In this document: positions 6,732-15,860 of the stretch, in pieces
How the letters are laid out: each line of letters opens with the position of its first letter
Numbering within the stretch: the first letter of the stretch is position 1
Assembly (NCBI GenBank): GCA_035444405.1
Contig: DAOMOP010000020.1
Location: forward strand, 1-32,483
Reading direction: 5' to 3'
Length of the DNA: 32,483 bases
DNA from: DAOMOP01 sp035444405
GTDB lineage: Bacteria > Pseudomonadota > Gammaproteobacteria > Burkholderiales > Rhodocyclaceae
Notes under the pieces: model-generated
The model's database searches: none
What the model saw: the letters and a program-made list of their open reading frames with translations, nothing else
Told to the model about the DNA's origin: nothing
Translations under genes and position numbers: made by a program

Positions 6732-8957
6732 TCAAGGCCGCAGCGCCTGCTCGTCGGTCTCGACCGGTGACGGGTGGAAAGTCGTCAGAAACGCACCGAT
6801 CTCGTCGGCTGGCAACGGGCGGCTGACCAGATAGCCCTGCATCGTGTCGCAGTTCAGCGACCGCAGATAGCGCGCCTGGCCGGCCACTTCCACCCCTTCG
6901 GCGACGACCTCGAGGCCGAGGCTGTGGCCGAGCGCGACGATGGCGCGGACTATCGAAGCGTTGCCGGCATTGGTGGTCATGTCGCGCACGAAGGACATGT
7001 CGACCTTGAGCTTGTGCACCTCGAGCTGCTGCAGATAGGCGAGCGACGAGTAGCCGGTGCCGAAGTCGTCGATCGACAGGCGCACGCCCAGCTTTCGCAG
7101 CTCGGCCAGCAGCCGGACCGAGTGCTCGCGGTCGGCCATCACGAAGCTCTCGGTAATCTCGAGCTCGAGTTGCTCGGGCGCGATGCCGCTCTCGTCGAGC
7201 GCCTCGCGGACCGACGCGAGCAGCCGGCCGTGGCTGAGTTGCACGGCCGAGACATTCACGGCCATCCGCCGCGGCGCGAGCCCGACCTCGGACCACGTCC
7301 TCATCTGCCGGCACGCCTCGCGCAGCGCCCAGTCGCCGAGCTGCACGATCAGACCGCTTTCCTCGGCAAGCGGAATGAACTCGGCCGGCGAGACCATGCC
7401 GCGCTCCGGATGCGGCCAGCGCGCCAGCGCCTCGATTCCGACCACCTGCCCGCTGATCAGATCAACCAGCGGCTGGTAGTGCAGCGCCAGCTCGCCGCGC
7501 TCCAGCGCATGGCGCAAGTCCGCTTCGAGCGTCAGGCGGGCGCGGGCACGGGCGGCGAGATCCGGCGACGCGAAGCGCAGCATCCCACGGCCGCGCGTCT
7601 CGGCCTGACGCAGGGCGGCGTCGACGCTGGCCTGCAGCGACTCGGGCGTGGCGCCATCGGATGGATAGAGTGCGACACCGACGCTCGCGCCGATATATAC
7701 GGTGCGACCTTCGAGCACGAACGGCTCGGCCAGCGTGTCGATGATGCGCTGCGCGGTCAGGTCGATGCGTGCCATCGATTCGTCGCGCTCGAGAATGATC
7801 GCGAACTCGTCGCCGCCGATGCGGGCGATCGCAGCGCTCTCGGGCAGCAGCTCCTGCAGCCGCCGGCCCACCTCGATCAGCACCAGGTCGCCGACGCTGC
7901 GGCCGAGGCTCTCGTTGACGGCCTTGAACTGGTCGAGCCCGAGGCACAACAGCGCGAAAGCCCCCCGATTGCGCTCGGCATGGTGGACCGCATGGGCCAG
8001 CAGCTCGGTGAACAGCACCCGGTTGGGCAGCGCCGTGAGCGGATCGCGATGGGCGAGGACGCGGTACTTCTCCTCGCTGATCTGCAGCATGGTCGTGCGC
8101 TGCGCGACCAGATCATCGAGAAAGCGATGCAGCCGGGCGAGCTCGAGGTGCGTGCGGATGCGCGCATGCACCTCGTCGATGTCGAACGGCTTGGTGACGT
8201 AGTCGGCCGCTCCGAGCTCGAAGCCGCGGATCTTGTGCTCGGTCTCGTCGACCACGGTGACGAAGATCACCGGGATCCGGTTGCCGACCGGCGTCGCCTT
8301 GATGCGGCGACATACCTCGTAGCCGTCCATGCCGGGCATCACCACGTCGAGCAGCACGAGATCGGGCGGATTGGAGCCGTGCACGATCTCGAGTGCTTTC
8401 GCGCCACAGCTGGCCACCTGGATGCGATAACGGTCCTTGAGGGCCTCGAGCAGCTGGTGGATGTTCTCGGGCATGTCGTCGACCACCAGCAGCGAGGCGG
8501 CCCGCCCACACTCCGCATTCGCGACGACGTCGAACATCACCGGATTGCGCCGCAGCCGATGCAGCTCGAGCTGGGTGCGCACCCGCGCGCGGACGAGATC
8601 CGGGTTGATCGGCTTGGTGATGTAATCGGCCACGCCGAGCCGCAGCCCGAGCGCCTCGTCGGCCGCGTCGGACAGGGCGGTCACGAAGATCACCGGTATC
8701 GCCGCCGTATGCGCGTCGATCTTCAGCTCGGACAGCACCGAGTAGCCGTCGATGCCCGGCATCTTGATGTCGAGCAGGATCAGATCCGGGCGGGGCGCAC
8801 GCCGCGCCAGCTCGAGCGCCTTGTCGCCGTTGGTCGCGGCGATGATCGCGTAGTCGTCGCGCAGGATGTTCATCAGCACGTGCAGGTTCTCGTGCGCGTC
8901 GTCGACGAGCAGGATGCGCGGTCGATGGTCGGTCGGTCCGTTAGAAGTTTCGTTCAT
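6732..8957 (-). CDS. Dual-receiver response regulator with GGDEF and EAL domains (c-di-GMP turnover)
   Basis: 741 residues, no membrane segment. Receiver 1 (about 13-130) has phospho-acceptor Asp63 in LLDIKMPG. Receiver 2 (about 155-275) has Asp204 in LLDVVMPG. A helical linker (280-300) leads to the GGDEF domain (302-465), with an intact GGDEF at 381-385. The EAL domain (485-730) has EAL at 509-511, NVS near 568, ELEITES, the DDFGTGYSS loop at 630-638, VAEGVE and QGY. All residues expected for phosphodiesterase activity are there. The usual RxxD inhibitory site just before GGDEF is absent, so feedback inhibition by c-di-GMP is unlikely. Its start overlaps the stop of the upstream sensor kinase (8954-8957), making it the probable phosphorylation target. 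Whether synthesis or hydrolysis dominates cannot be told. Confidence 0.93.
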   Translation of the reverse strand: MNETSNGPTDHRPRILLVDDAHENLHVLMNILRDDYAIIAATNGDKALELARRAPRPDLILLDIKMPGIDGYSVLSELKIDAHTAAIPVIFVTALSDAADEALGLRLGVADYITKPINPDLVRARVRTQLELHRLRRNPVMFDVVANAECGRAASLLVVDDMPENIHQLLEALKDRYRIQVASCGAKALEIVHGSNPPDLVLLDVVMPGMDGYEVCRRIKATPVGNRIPVIFVTVVDETEHKIRGFELGAADYVTKPFDIDEVHARIRTHLELARLHRFLDDLVAQRTTMLQISEEKYRVLAHRDPLTALPNRVLFTELLAHAVHHAERNRGAFALLCLGLDQFKAVNESLGRSVGDLVLIEVGRRLQELLPESAAIARIGGDEFAIILERDESMARIDLTAQRIIDTLAEPFVLEGRTVYIGASVGVALYPSDGATPESLQASVDAALRQAETRGRGMLRFASPDLAARARARLTLEADLRHALERGELALHYQPLVDLISGQVVGIEALARWPHPERGMVSPAEFIPLAEESGLIVQLGDWALREACRQMRTWSEVGLAPRRMAVNVSAVQLSHGRLLASVREALDESGIAPEQLELEITESFVMADREHSVRLLAELRKLGVRLSIDDFGTGYSSLAYLQQLEVHKLKVDMSFVRDMTTNAGNASIVRAIVALGHSLGLEVVAEGVEVAGQARYLRSLNCDTMQGYLVSRPLPADEIGAFLTTFHPSPVETDEQALRP

Positions 8958-11900
8958 GGCGTATTGTCCAGCCGTTGGACTTGCAGCGTGTGCAGCTGTG
9001 CGAGGGCGGCGTCGAGGTCGAAGACGTCGATGCGCTCGGCGAGCGTCGCCACGTCGGCAGCGAGCGGCGTGCCGGCGACACCGCCGCGCAGTGTCTCGAT
9101 CAGCGCCTCGGCGGCGCCCAGATCGTATCTCAATGCATGGTCGAGCTGATCGATCAGCGTACGGACCTGCTCCGGCCCCAGGGGATCGACCGCGACGGCG
9201 GGCACGCCGGTGATCGCGGCCTCGAGGCCGTCGATCTCGGCCACGACCTGCTGCAAGGCCTCGTGCAGGCGATCGAGCGCGGCCTCGTCCGGGTGTCGGC
9301 CCTGCCGGAAGCAGGCCTCGGCGGCACCGACCTGCTCGAACACGTCTTGCGCACCGAGGTTACCGGCAACCCCTTTCAGCGCATGGCAGTATTCGCCGGC
9401 CTGCTGCGGACCGGACTGCGCGGCAAGGCGGCGCAGCTCGCCGACCGCGTTGCGATAGTGCTCGGCGAAGCGGCGCAGCTGCCGGCGATAGGCTTCGGGC
9501 TTGCCGCCGATGCGCCGCACGCCCTCGCCCGCATCGACGCCGGTGAGCGCTGCAAGATCCGCCGGCAGCCCGCCGCGTTGCACGCTGCCGGCAGCGGCCA
9601 GGCGGGCCGCGTGACCCGTCTCGCCGGCAGGCCGCGCCACCCACTTGGCCAGCGCCGCCATCAGACGATCCGGCGCGATCGGCTTCGTGACGTGGTCGTT
9701 CATGCCGGCCGCGCGGCTTTGCTCGGCGTCCTTCGCCATCGCCAGCGCGGTCATCGCGATGATCGGCAGGCGCGCATAGCGCTCGCCGCCCGGCTGCTCG
9801 CCCAGCGCACGAATGCGCCGGGCCGCCGCGAGGCCGTCCATCTGCGGCATCTGCACGTCCATCAGCACCGCATCGTAGGCATGAAGCCGCACCTTCTCCA
9901 CCGCTTCGAGGCCGTTGTGCGCTTCATCGACGACGATGCCCTCGCTGCGCAGCAGTTCGCCGGCAAACTCGCGGTTGATGTCGTTGTCTTCGACCAGCAG
10001 CAGGTGCGCGCCCGCCAGCTGGCCGCTGCTTGCGAGCGCGAAGGCACCGTCGCGGTCCTGCTTGGCCGCACCGAACAGACGCCCACGGCCAAGCACGGAC
10101 AGCACAGTGTCGAGCAGCGTCGACGGCGACACCGGCTTCACCAGGAAGCCGTCCACCCCGGCCTGCTCGGACAGGCGGAACACGTCTTCGCGCCCGTATG
10201 CCGTGACCATCACGATCTTGGGCTTGTGGGCGATGGCCGGATCGCTGCGGATGCGCCGCACGACCTCGTCGCCGTTCATGCCCGGCATGCGCCAGTCGAC
10301 CAGCACGAGATCGAACGGCGCGGCGGCCGGCGCGCGCACGGCCGCCAGCGCCGCGACACCGTTGGGCACCGACACGACCTCGAGGCGCAGAAAGCGCAGC
10401 ATCTCGGCGAGGATTGCGCGCGAGACCTCGTTGTCGTCGACGACGAGCGCGCGAACGCCGGCGAGCAGCGGCCCGGCCTGCTCGACCAGCGCGCGCTGGC
10501 GCGCCTGGGTCTGGCGGGCGACCCTGAGCGGTACGCTGCAGCACATCGTCGTGCCGCGGCCCGGCTGCGACGCCTCGATCCAGATGCACCCGCCCATCAG
10601 CTCGACGAGGTTCTTGCTGATCGCGAGCCCGAGCCCGGTACCGCCGAAGCGCCGGGTGGTGGTCTGGTCGGCCTGCGAGAATTTTTCGAACAGCTTGTGC
10701 TGCACCTCGGGCGACATGCCGATGCCCGAGTCGCGCACGCACACGCGCAGCGTGATGTCGGTCTCGGTCGCGTCGAGCCCCTGGAAGGCGAGCTCGACCT
10801 CGCCGTGATCGGTGAACTTCACCGCATTGCCGCACAGGTTGAGCAGCACCTGGCCGAGACGCAGCGGATCGCCGACGAGCTGCGTCGGAATGCTCGGGTC
10901 GTAGCGGATCAGGAACTCGATGCCCTTGCGTTCGGCCTGAAAGCCGACCGCGTCGCCGAGCTGCTCGAGCACCGTGTCGAGGCTGAACTCGATCTGCTCT
11001 ATTTCGAGCTTGCCGGCCTCGATCTTCGACAGGTCGAGGATGTCGTTGATGATCCCGAGCAGCGAATGCGCCGCCCCCTGCGCCTTGGCGAGCTGGTTGC
11101 GCACGGCCGGCGGCAGCTCGCTCTTCAGCGCGAGATAGAGCATGCCGAGGATCGCGTTCATCGGCGTGCGCACTTCGTGGCTCATGTTGGCGAGAAAGTC
11201 GCTCTTGACCCGCGACAGCCGCTCGGCGTCGTCCTTGGCGCGCTGCAGCTCCGCCGTCCGCGCCGCGACCAGGTGCTCGAGATTGGCGCGTTCGGTCTGC
11301 AGCGCCTCGGTCGTGCGCAGCAGCGCCCGCGTGCGCTGCGCGACCTGCCAGCGCAGCAGCAGGCTGAGCAGGAACAGCAGCAGCATCCCGGCCCCCAGGA
11401 TCGCGAGCGACCATCCGACCCAGCGGGGCACCAGCAGCTCGGGCGGTGCGGCCATCGTGCTGCGCATCGCGTCGTAGTAGATCGAACCTGCATCGCGCCG
11501 CCACGCCTCCAGGTGCAGGTCGATGCGCGCAAGCAGATCGAGGTTGCCGCCGTTGGCCGACGCGAAGTACAGCGTGGACGGCTGGAACACGATCGGCGTC
11601 TCGGCGAGCCGGTACTTGTGGCCGTTGCGTGCGGCGAAGAAGCTGTTGGTCACGACCGCGTCGGCACGGCCCTCGAGCACGGCGCGATAGCCTTCGTCGA
11701 GGCTGCCGACCGGCACCGGCCGGTAGTCGATGCCGCTGCCGGCCAGGAGCTGCGCGAGGAAATCCTGCTGGATGCCGCCCTCGAGGACCGCAACGCGCAT
11801 GCCAGCGAGATCCTCGAGCAACCGCACATGCCGATCCGGATGCGCATAGACCTGCGACCAGCTGTTGGCGACCGACACCTGATGGAAATCGTAGCGCCGC

Positions 11901-12214
11901 GCCCGTTCGATCGAGAAGGCGACGTCGGGCATCAGGTCGATCCGGCCCTCCTCGAGCAGCTGCAGGCACGCAGCCCACTCGCACGGCACGTACGCCAGCC
12001 GCCAGCGTTCGGCACGCGCGACGGCCTCGAGCAGCTCCACGAACAAGCCGGCCGGCCGGCCGCTTTCGGCCGTGTAGACCTTGGGCGCGTTCTCGTACAG
12101 GCCGACCGCGACGGTGCGCCGGGCCCGGTCGCCGCCAAGACCGTCGCAGCCGCCGACCAGCACCGAGACGGCGATGGCAAGCACGGCGGCTGCGACGAAG
12201 CGGAATCGGTTCAT
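8954..12214 (-). CDS. Hybrid sensor histidine kinase with periplasmic solute-binding sensor, two receivers and HPt
   Basis: 1086 residues, BvgS-like architecture. An N-terminal export signal (1-23, ending VGGC, a possible lipobox) precedes a bacterial solute-binding family 3 domain (about 34-250: VAVGLYENAPKVYTAESGRPAG..., RIDLMPDVAFSIERA, GRADAVVTNS). A membrane helix lies at 265-288 and a coiled-coil linker at 290-335. The HisKA domain has His346 in NMSHEVRTP. The ATPase boxes are NLCGNAVKFT, DSGIGM and GGTGLGL. Receiver 1 has Asp640, receiver 2 has Asp786, and the HPt domain has His944 in HALKGVAGNLGA. The last 80 residues look like a further helical HPt-like module without the His. The chosen start gives the signal peptide directly. 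Longer upstream frames do not. It should sense a periplasmic amino-acid-like or organic-acid ligand and signal to the GGDEF-EAL protein encoded just downstream. Confidence 0.93.
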   Translation of the reverse strand: MNRFRFVAAAVLAIAVSVLVGGCDGLGGDRARRTVAVGLYENAPKVYTAESGRPAGLFVELLEAVARAERWRLAYVPCEWAACLQLLEEGRIDLMPDVAFSIERARRYDFHQVSVANSWSQVYAHPDRHVRLLEDLAGMRVAVLEGGIQQDFLAQLLAGSGIDYRPVPVGSLDEGYRAVLEGRADAVVTNSFFAARNGHKYRLAETPIVFQPSTLYFASANGGNLDLLARIDLHLEAWRRDAGSIYYDAMRSTMAAPPELLVPRWVGWSLAILGAGMLLLFLLSLLLRWQVAQRTRALLRTTEALQTERANLEHLVAARTAELQRAKDDAERLSRVKSDFLANMSHEVRTPMNAILGMLYLALKSELPPAVRNQLAKAQGAAHSLLGIINDILDLSKIEAGKLEIEQIEFSLDTVLEQLGDAVGFQAERKGIEFLIRYDPSIPTQLVGDPLRLGQVLLNLCGNAVKFTDHGEVELAFQGLDATETDITLRVCVRDSGIGMSPEVQHKLFEKFSQADQTTTRRFGGTGLGLAISKNLVELMGGCIWIEASQPGRGTTMCCSVPLRVARQTQARQRALVEQAGPLLAGVRALVVDDNEVSRAILAEMLRFLRLEVVSVPNGVAALAAVRAPAAAPFDLVLVDWRMPGMNGDEVVRRIRSDPAIAHKPKIVMVTAYGREDVFRLSEQAGVDGFLVKPVSPSTLLDTVLSVLGRGRLFGAAKQDRDGAFALASSGQLAGAHLLLVEDNDINREFAGELLRSEGIVVDEAHNGLEAVEKVRLHAYDAVLMDVQMPQMDGLAAARRIRALGEQPGGERYARLPIIAMTALAMAKDAEQSRAAGMNDHVTKPIAPDRLMAALAKWVARPAGETGHAARLAAAGSVQRGGLPADLAALTGVDAGEGVRRIGGKPEAYRRQLRRFAEHYRNAVGELRRLAAQSGPQQAGEYCHALKGVAGNLGAQDVFEQVGAAEACFRQGRHPDEAALDRLHEALQQVVAEIDGLEAAITGVPAVAVDPLGPEQVRTLIDQLDHALRYDLGAAEALIETLRGGVAGTPLAADVATLAERIDVFDLDAALAQLHTLQVQRLDNTP

Positions 12215-12372
12215 GGCGGCATCGGGGCGGACGTGCCACGCGGTCCGATCGTCAGTCGCGACCCGGCACAAGGACCCCATCATACACACTTGCGCGCCTG
12301 ACATATCGGTGGCCGCCCGCGCAAGGTCGTGCCGCAGCCCCGCGCGATGGCCACCGCGCAGCGACGAGTGCG

Positions 12373-13902
12373 CTACCCCAGCAGGCTGCGCCCGCCGACC
12401 GCGCAGCGGCGGATCAACGGCGACGTACGGTAGCGCTCCTCGCCGTAGTGCGCGGCGAGGTTGGCGAGCACGGTCGCGACATGGCGGCTGCCCAGGCGCT
12501 CGGCCCACGCGAGCGGGCCTTCGGGGTAGTTCGTGCCGTAGCGCATCGCGGTGTCGATGTCGGACGGCGACGCGATGCCCTGCACGACCGCGTCGGCCGC
12601 CTCGTTCGCGAGCATCGCGATGGTGCGCACGGCGAGCAGACCGGCCACATCGTCGAGGCGGCTCACCGCGATGCCGGCCGCCTGCAGCGTGCCGACCACG
12701 TCGCGCCAGGCCGCCTCGCTGCACTGCTCGGCCCGCGCGAGCGCGAGCCGCGGCGTCGCCGCGTAGTCGCGCGCGAGGTCGAGCAGCACCAGGTCCGGCG
12801 TGCCTTCCTGGGCCGCGCGGTCGGTCGCGGTGCGCCCGTCCGACAGCGCGAGGCGCGCCGTACCGACGCGCATCTCGGCGGCCTTGTCGCCGCTGTCGCC
12901 GACGCGCTCGACCGACACGTTCGCCGCGCCCAGGCGCTCGACCAGCGGCGCGATGATGCCTGGCTCACCACTCACGGTCACCGCCGCGGCATCACCCGCA
13001 GCCGGCTCGACATCCGCCTGCGGGCGGGCCGCCCCGTCGCGGTAGTCGTAGAAACCCTGACCCGACTTGCGCCCCAGGCGACCGGCGAGCACCAGCTCGT
13101 GCTGGATCAGACTGGGCGTGAAGCGCTTGTCGCCGTAGTAGGCGTCGAACACCGAGCGCGTGACGGCGTAATTGACGTCGTGGCCGATCAGGTCCATCAG
13201 CTCGAACGGCCCCATCGGAAAGCCGCAGCCCTCGCGCAGCAGCGCGTCCAGCGTGGCCGGACTCGCCGCGCGCTCGGCCAGCACGCGCAGCGCTTCGGCG
13301 TAGTACGGACGTGCGACGCGATTGACGATGAAGCCCGGCGTCGAGCTCGCGTGCACCGGCACCTTGCCCCAGGCACGCGCGGTGTCGTAGAGCGTCGCGG
13401 CGACCTCTTCGTCGGTCGCCAGGCCGGAGACGATCTCGACCAGCGCCATGCGCGGGGCCGGGTTGAAGAAGTGCAGTCCCGCCACGCGCGACGGCCGCTC
13501 GAGCACCGAAGCGATCGCGGTGATCGACAGCGACGAAGTGTTGCTCGCGAGAATCGCATCGGCACCGAGCAGGCTCTCGAGCTCGCGGAAAAGCTGCTGC
13601 TTGACCTCGAGTTTCTCGACGATGGCCTCGACCACGAGGCCGGCGCCGGCGAGCTCGGCCAGCACGGTGGTCGGCACCACGCGCGCCAGCGCGGCCGCGC
13701 ACTCGTCCTCGGAAAGCCGTCCCTTGCCGACCAGAAAGCGCAGGTCCTTTTCGATGGCGGCCTTGCCGCGCGCGAGCGCATCGGCGTTCATGTCGTACAG
13801 GCGCACCGTGTGGCCGGCGCGCGCGGCAACATGCGCGATGCCGGCACCCATGGCGCCGGCGCCGATCACGGCGATCTCGGTGGTCGTGGCAAGTGCGGTC
13901 AT
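12373..13902 (-). CDS. paaH: 3-hydroxyacyl-CoA dehydrogenase, PaaH type
   Basis: 509 residues. An N-terminal NAD-binding Rossmann fold (AVIGAGAMGAGIA at 11-23) is followed by the substrate segment SNTSSLSITAIA (about 120-132). The catalytic pair is His144 (GLHFFNPAPRM) and Glu156 (LVEIVSG). The C-terminal dehydrogenase domain includes PGFIVNRVARPYYAEAL and GPFELMDLIGHDVN, and a second copy of the C-terminal domain fills the last 150 residues. The duplicated C-terminal domain and the length near 500 are typical of PaaH (older name PaaC), which oxidises 3-hydroxyadipyl-CoA to 3-oxoadipyl-CoA in phenylacetate degradation. That product is the substrate of the thiolase at 240-1448. Other 3-hydroxyacyl-CoAs remain possible. 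It follows the crotonase-like gene on the same strand after 166 bp. That gap holds a GCCGGG-C-CCCGGC dyad (14021-14033) but no obvious promoter. Confidence 0.88.
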   Translation of the reverse strand: MTALATTTEIAVIGAGAMGAGIAHVAARAGHTVRLYDMNADALARGKAAIEKDLRFLVGKGRLSEDECAAALARVVPTTVLAELAGAGLVVEAIVEKLEVKQQLFRELESLLGADAILASNTSSLSITAIASVLERPSRVAGLHFFNPAPRMALVEIVSGLATDEEVAATLYDTARAWGKVPVHASSTPGFIVNRVARPYYAEALRVLAERAASPATLDALLREGCGFPMGPFELMDLIGHDVNYAVTRSVFDAYYGDKRFTPSLIQHELVLAGRLGRKSGQGFYDYRDGAARPQADVEPAAGDAAAVTVSGEPGIIAPLVERLGAANVSVERVGDSGDKAAEMRVGTARLALSDGRTATDRAAQEGTPDLVLLDLARDYAATPRLALARAEQCSEAAWRDVVGTLQAAGIAVSRLDDVAGLLAVRTIAMLANEAADAVVQGIASPSDIDTAMRYGTNYPEGPLAWAERLGSRHVATVLANLAAHYGEERYRTSPLIRRCAVGGRSLLG

Positions 13903-14068
13903 TTCGGATTCCCCAGGGGTTGGATTGGATGATCGTTATGTCGCTTGTCGCGCGGCCAGGGCATGCAGACCGGCGGCTGCGCCCGCAACCCGCCGCGTCG
14001 ACGGTCGGGGTCCGTTCAAGGCCGGGCCCCGGCAGGCGATCGTCGCTCTGGCGCGCGAGAGCGGCCGT

Positions 14069-14875
14069 TCAGAACGGTGCGCCGTCGGGGAAGTCGGGTG
14101 TGCGGCGCTCGCGCACCGCGGCGAGCCCCTCGCGCACCTCGGGGCCGGTGAAGCCGAGCATCTCGAGCGCGACCGAGTTGTCGAAGATCGGGCCGGCCTG
14201 GCGCAGCCAGTTGTTGAGGCTGTGCTTGGTCCAGCGCAGCGCGCTTTGCGGGCCGGCGGCGAGCCGCCGGGCGATGTCCATCGCGGTCTCATCGAGGCGG
14301 TCGGCCTCGACCGCCATCGACACCAGGCCGATGCGCTCGGCCTCCGCGCCGCTCACCTCGTCGGACAGCAAGAGGTGCAGCTTCGCGCGCGCCATGCCGC
14401 ACAACAGCGGCCAGATCATCGCCGCGTGGTCGCCGGCGGCCACGCCGAGGCGGGTGTGGCCATCGATCAGGCGGGCGTTCTTCGCCGCGATCGAGATGTC
14501 GGCCATCAGCGCGACCGCGAGCCCGCCGCCGACCGCCGGCCCGTTGATCGCCGAGACGATGATCTTCGAGCAGTTGATCATGTTGTAGACGATCTCGCGC
14601 GCCTCCTTCCAGACGCGCGCACGATGCTCGAAGCTGTCGATCATGTCGCCGACCAGCTCGAGCGTGCCGCCGGCCGAAAAACCCTTGGCCTGGCCGCGCA
14701 CGACGACCACCGAGATGGACGGGTCGCGGTCGATGTCGCGCCAGATGTCGGCGAGCTCGCCGTGGCCGGCATGGTCGGCGGCCGGCAGCGCGCCGTCGCG
14801 GCCCATCACGAGCTCGACGATGCCGCGTTCGTGGCGTACGAGCGAGAGGCTGGTGTAGCGGGTGTAGTCGGTCAT
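14069..14875 (-). CDS. Crotonase-superfamily protein lacking both canonical catalytic glutamates
   Basis: 268 residues with the crotonase fold: oxyanion-hole segments KGFSAGGTLE (65-73) and INGPAVGGGLAVALMADISIA (110-130), and the C-terminal AAGPQSALRWTKHSLN helix. At the positions of the two glutamates of enoyl-CoA hydratase the sequence reads DGHTRLGVAAGDHAAMIWP (138-156), so His140 replaces the first, and neither usual Glu is present. His140, Asp149 and His150 are the likely replacement polar residues. I recognise this DGHTRLGVAAGDHAA variant as a widespread crotonase subgroup of unsettled function, so 'enoyl-CoA hydratase' should be treated as a family label only. It is first in a minus-strand pair with the PaaH-type dehydrogenase and has a strong promoter region at 14946-14998. 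Confidence 0.85.
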   Translation of the reverse strand: MTDYTRYTSLSLVRHERGIVELVMGRDGALPAADHAGHGELADIWRDIDRDPSISVVVVRGQAKGFSAGGTLELVGDMIDSFEHRARVWKEAREIVYNMINCSKIIVSAINGPAVGGGLAVALMADISIAAKNARLIDGHTRLGVAAGDHAAMIWPLLCGMARAKLHLLLSDEVSGAEAERIGLVSMAVEADRLDETAMDIARRLAAGPQSALRWTKHSLNNWLRQAGPIFDNSVALEMLGFTGPEVREGLAAVRERRTPDFPDGAPF

Positions 14876-14945
14876 CGGCTAGGGTTCCTGTCGTGGCGCG
14901 GCGGGCAGCGGTGTCGCCGAGGGGTGCGGAATGCACTCGATCACA

Positions 14946-14998
14946 TGCAGGCTGCCTGCAATACAGCACTATAATACGCACCACTTTGTGCGAGTCAA
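14946..14998 (-). promoter_or_regulatory. Promoter of the crotonase/dehydrogenase operon with two nested dyads
   Basis: Read on the minus strand: -35 TTGACT (plus bases 14993-14998, 5 of 6), 16-bp spacer, -10 TATTAT (14971-14976, 5 of 6). The spacer is filled exactly by the inverted repeat CGCAC-N6-GTGCG (14977-14992). Just downstream of the expected start lies a second dyad, TGCAGGC-T-GCCTGCA (14946-14960). A perfect TATAAT also occurs on the plus strand at 14970-14975 but without a good -35. Two dyads in these positions suggest an operator pair for a repressor whose gene is not identifiable here. The divergent SDR gene starts at 15120. Confidence 0.6.
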
Positions 14999-15119
14999 GC
15001 ATTAAACTGCATCATGCCCTGCGTCTTGGCGCCGTCTACGTCATGAACAGGCAAATTACTTCATGCTCGCAGCCACCCTCGGCGGCTGCAATTCGAATCT
15101 CAGACCCGGAGCCTCCGTC

Positions 15120-15860
15120 ATGCGACTCGCGAACAAGATCTCCATCATCACCGGCTCGGCCAACGGCATCGGGCTCGCCACCGCACACAAGTTCGCCGCC
15201 GAGGGCGCGATCGTGATCGTCTGCGACATCGACCGCGTGAAGGTCGAGGCTGCCGTGGCGGCGATCCACGCGGCCGGCGGGCGCGCCGACGGCCACGTCG
15301 TCGACGTCGCCGAGCGCGCGAGCGTCGAGGCGATGGTCGCGGCCGTCACCGCACGCCACGGCCGCATCGACGTGCTCGTGAACAACGCCGGCATCACGCG
15401 CGACGCCCGCCTCGTCAAGATGACCGAAGCCGAGTTCGACATGGTCATCGCGGTCAATCTGAAAGGGACCTTCAACTGCGCGCAGGCCGTCGCGCCGACG
15501 ATGCTCGCGCAAGGTGCCGGCGCCATCATCAATGCCTCGAGCATCGCCGGCACGCATGGCAACTTCGGCCAGAGCAACTACGCGGCGTCCAAGGCCGGCG
15601 TGATCGGCCTCACGCGCACCTGGGCGCGCGAGCTCGGCCCGGCCGGCGTGCGCGTCAATGCGGTGGTGCCCGGCGCGGTCGCCACACCGATGCTCGAGGC
15701 CGTCCCGGAGGCGGTGCTGAAGCAGATCCGCGACGCGTGCTGGCTGCGGCGCGTCGGCCGGCCCGAGGAGCTCGCGAACGTCTATGCGTTCCTCGCCAGC
15801 GACGAGGCGAGCTACGTGAATGGTGCGACGCTCGAGGTGAGCGGCGGCGTGTCGATCTGA
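15120..15860 (+). CDS. SDR-family 3-oxoacyl-(ACP/CoA) reductase-like oxidoreductase (FabG-like)
   Basis: 246 residues, classical short-chain dehydrogenase. It has the NAD(P)-binding TGSANGIG (about 11-18), VVDVAE, NNAGITRDARLVKMT, the catalytic Ser in INASSIAG, Tyr-x-x-x-Lys in NYAASKAG, and PGAVATPM after the active site. An acidic Asp after the second strand (VCDIDR) suggests preference for NAD over NADP. The start at 15120 has a GGAG site 8 bp upstream. The longer frame from 15063 adds residues that no SDR has. In this setting it probably interconverts a 3-oxoacyl-CoA and a 3-hydroxyacyl-CoA or oxidises a cyclic alcohol intermediate. The exact substrate is not readable. It is divergent from the crotonase operon and followed directly by a decayed mazEF pair. 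Confidence 0.88.
   Translation: MRLANKISIITGSANGIGLATAHKFAAEGAIVIVCDIDRVKVEAAVAAIHAAGGRADGHVVDVAERASVEAMVAAVTARHGRIDVLVNNAGITRDARLVKMTEAEFDMVIAVNLKGTFNCAQAVAPTMLAQGAGAIINASSIAGTHGNFGQSNYAASKAGVIGLTRTWARELGPAGVRVNAVVPGAVATPMLEAVPEAVLKQIRDACWLRRVGRPEELANVYAFLASDEASYVNGATLEVSGGVSI

Noticed and set aside
12279..12284. Possible -10 (TATGAT, minus strand) for the sensor kinase
   Set aside because: Five of six to consensus, but no acceptable -35 at 16-18 bp; too weak to list.
8975..12301. 1108-residue open frame antisense to the sensor kinase
   Set aside because: The minus-strand product has complete kinase, receiver and HPt motifs; the antisense translation is low-complexity and lacks any domain.
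14970..14975. Perfect TATAAT on the plus strand as promoter of the SDR gene
   Set aside because: No matching -35 upstream; the same bases serve better as part of the minus-strand promoter.
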